Assembly (NCBI GenBank): GCA_002320665.1
Contig: DCKO01000050.1
Coordinates: 1 to 16,215 of the forward strand
Length of the DNA: 16,215 bases
From: Micavibrio sp. UBA1672
Lineage (GTDB): Bacteria > Pseudomonadota > Alphaproteobacteria > Micavibrionales > Micavibrionaceae
Reading direction: 5' to 3'
Positions 15,195 to 16,215 of the stretch are shown one piece after another. A program made the translations under genes and the position numbers. The notes beneath the pieces were generated by a model. It saw only the letters and a program-made list of their open reading frames with translations, was not told where the DNA came from and did no database searches. Each line of letters starts with the position of its first letter. Position 1 is the stretch's first letter.

Positions 15195-16215
15195 TTAAAT
15201 TTATTCGCCTTGCTTTGATTGTTTTGTGTATAGCCGGATATTCTTCCGCTGCGATCGCACAGGAAAAACCCGATTTAACGCAAATCCAAAAAGAGTTGGA
15301 CACAAAGCAAAAAGAACTTGAAAGCTTCGAGCCGAATTTGCTGGATACTGCGCTTGATGATCAGAAACTTTTCGAAGCGCGGCAAAACGTCAAAAAACTT
15401 CGCGCCCGTTTTTATGAAATACAAACGCTTATCAAGCCTCTAAATATAAGATTAGAGGCCGATATCGCAGATATTGGTCCACCGCCAAGCGAAGAAGGTG
15501 CAGAGGCCGAGCCTGAAAATATCAAGGAATTGAGGGAAAAACTCAATAAAGAGCTGCTTGTACTACAAGGTTTGACAGCACAATCCGAAGCTTTGGGTTT
15601 GAAATCGACGCGGTTTTTAGAAAGATTGGCAGCTATAAGGCGTAACCAGTTCGTTGATAAAATCCTCGAAAAAAATCTGTCACCATTTAGCAATACATTT
15701 TGGAGCGATACCTTGCGGGACAAGGATCAGGCTCTGCAGGCTATATCTGAAAACTGGAAAGCTTTTTTTACTAGTGACTCAGAAAAAACAAAAAGATTTA
15801 GCAACGCTATTTCCATGTCAATTCTGGTTTTTCTGGTGATTTATCTTTTTGTTTCTATTATCAAAACCATTAGCCTCAGGCGCAAAGTCAAAGCTTTAAC
15901 AGAGCCAAGCTTGATCCAAAAACTTGATCTAAGTGGCTATGCTATCCTTAATTCACTCATCGCCGGATTTATAGGTTTTTCTATTATTATGTTTGTGGTT
16001 GACGCACATGGCATGATTACCGAAGCCAATAAATTATTTGTCTATAAAGTTTTTCTTCTTGGCTTTTTTATAATTTATGCTTTGACCAAATCCTGGATGT
16101 TGTTTTGTGCCGGAGCTGTCAGGAAATTCGTCAGCATGCTCAGCGTATCGTCGACGCTCCTTTATTCAATTGATTTTATTTTTCTCGAAACAGGACGACA
16201 ACTTGGCATTCCAGT
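15191..16215 (+). CDS. Mechanosensitive (MscS-family) channel with DUF3772 domain, 5' part
   Basis: The frame is open from the ATG at 15191 to the window end (341 residues seen), so the 3' part is missing. A signal peptide covers residues 1-23, with a cut after AIA. The periplasmic part (24-200) is coiled-coil-rich and has the DUF3772 look: repeated helices, LIKPLNIRLEADIADIGPPP (80-99), then RLAAIRRNQFVDKIL and a NLSPFSNTFW end. Membrane segments follow at about 207-224, 250-270 and 282-303, with more expected beyond. The MscS pore and beta domain lie outside the window, so the channel assignment rests on the N-terminal architecture. It overlaps hemH by ATGA and is the last visible gene of the haem operon. 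Confidence 0.8.
   Translation, partial: MIKFIRLALIVLCIAGYSSAAIAQEKPDLTQIQKELDTKQKELESFEPNLLDTALDDQKLFEARQNVKKLRARFYEIQTLIKPLNIRLEADIADIGPPPSEEGAEAEPENIKELREKLNKELLVLQGLTAQSEALGLKSTRFLERLAAIRRNQFVDKILEKNLSPFSNTFWSDTLRDKDQALQAISENWKAFFTSDSEKTKRFSNAISMSILVFLVIYLFVSIIKTISLRRKVKALTEPSLIQKLDLSGYAILNSLIAGFIGFSIIMFVVDAHGMITEANKLFVYKVFLLGFFIIYALTKSWMLFCAGAVRKFVSMLSVSSTLLYSIDFIFLETGRQLGIP

Noticed and set aside
1..16215. tRNA genes, CRISPR arrays, insertion sequences
   Set aside because: No T-loop/acceptor pattern, no regularly spaced repeats and no transposase-like protein or terminal repeats seen on either strand.

Overview
The window reads as chromosome of a Gram-negative bacterium, most likely an alphaproteobacterium of moderate GC (visibly below 50%). 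Grounds: a Dot/Icm-type IcmB ATPase, an alphaproteobacterial-style DnaQ, a hemE-hemH pair, and a DUF3772-type mechanosensitive channel. A Micavibrio-like lineage would fit the mix, but that is an inference from gene content only. The sequence is densely coded, with many ATGA start/stop overlaps and no gene-free stretch above 300 bases.

Layout. (1) 1-2830, plus: the 3' part of icmB/dotO, a single-pass membrane protein and dnaQ, each joined to the next by an ATGA overlap. (2) 2827-3927, minus: an orphan PAS histidine kinase that meets dnaQ tail to tail, with both stop codons in one TTAA. (3) 4015-8494, plus: a queuosine-precursor (preQ1) operon with a probable promoter, a clear preQ1-I riboswitch, queC, queD, an AT-rich membrane protein, queE, a HisC-like aminotransferase with its own strong promoter, queF and a small protein. 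A 32-codon stump of a family 2 glycosyltransferase follows at 8501-8599. (4) 8628-12631, minus: four uncharacterised genes. Two are tandem paralogues of a putative metallopeptidase family (DUF6782-like, from memory) in which the expected HExxH site is lost; they overlap out of phase by 131 bp. (5) 12710 to the end, plus: a small membrane protein, hemE, hemH and a truncated mechanosensitive channel gene in one tight operon.

How they work together. QueD, QueE, QueC and QueF cover 6-carboxytetrahydropterin to preQ1; the riboswitch overlaps the queC ribosome binding site, so preQ1 should repress translation of the operon by feedback. HemE and HemH are two late steps of haem synthesis. The IcmB fragment implies a type IVB secretion or conjugation system upstream. 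The minus-strand block with the paired pseudo-metallopeptidases is the least explained part of the window.
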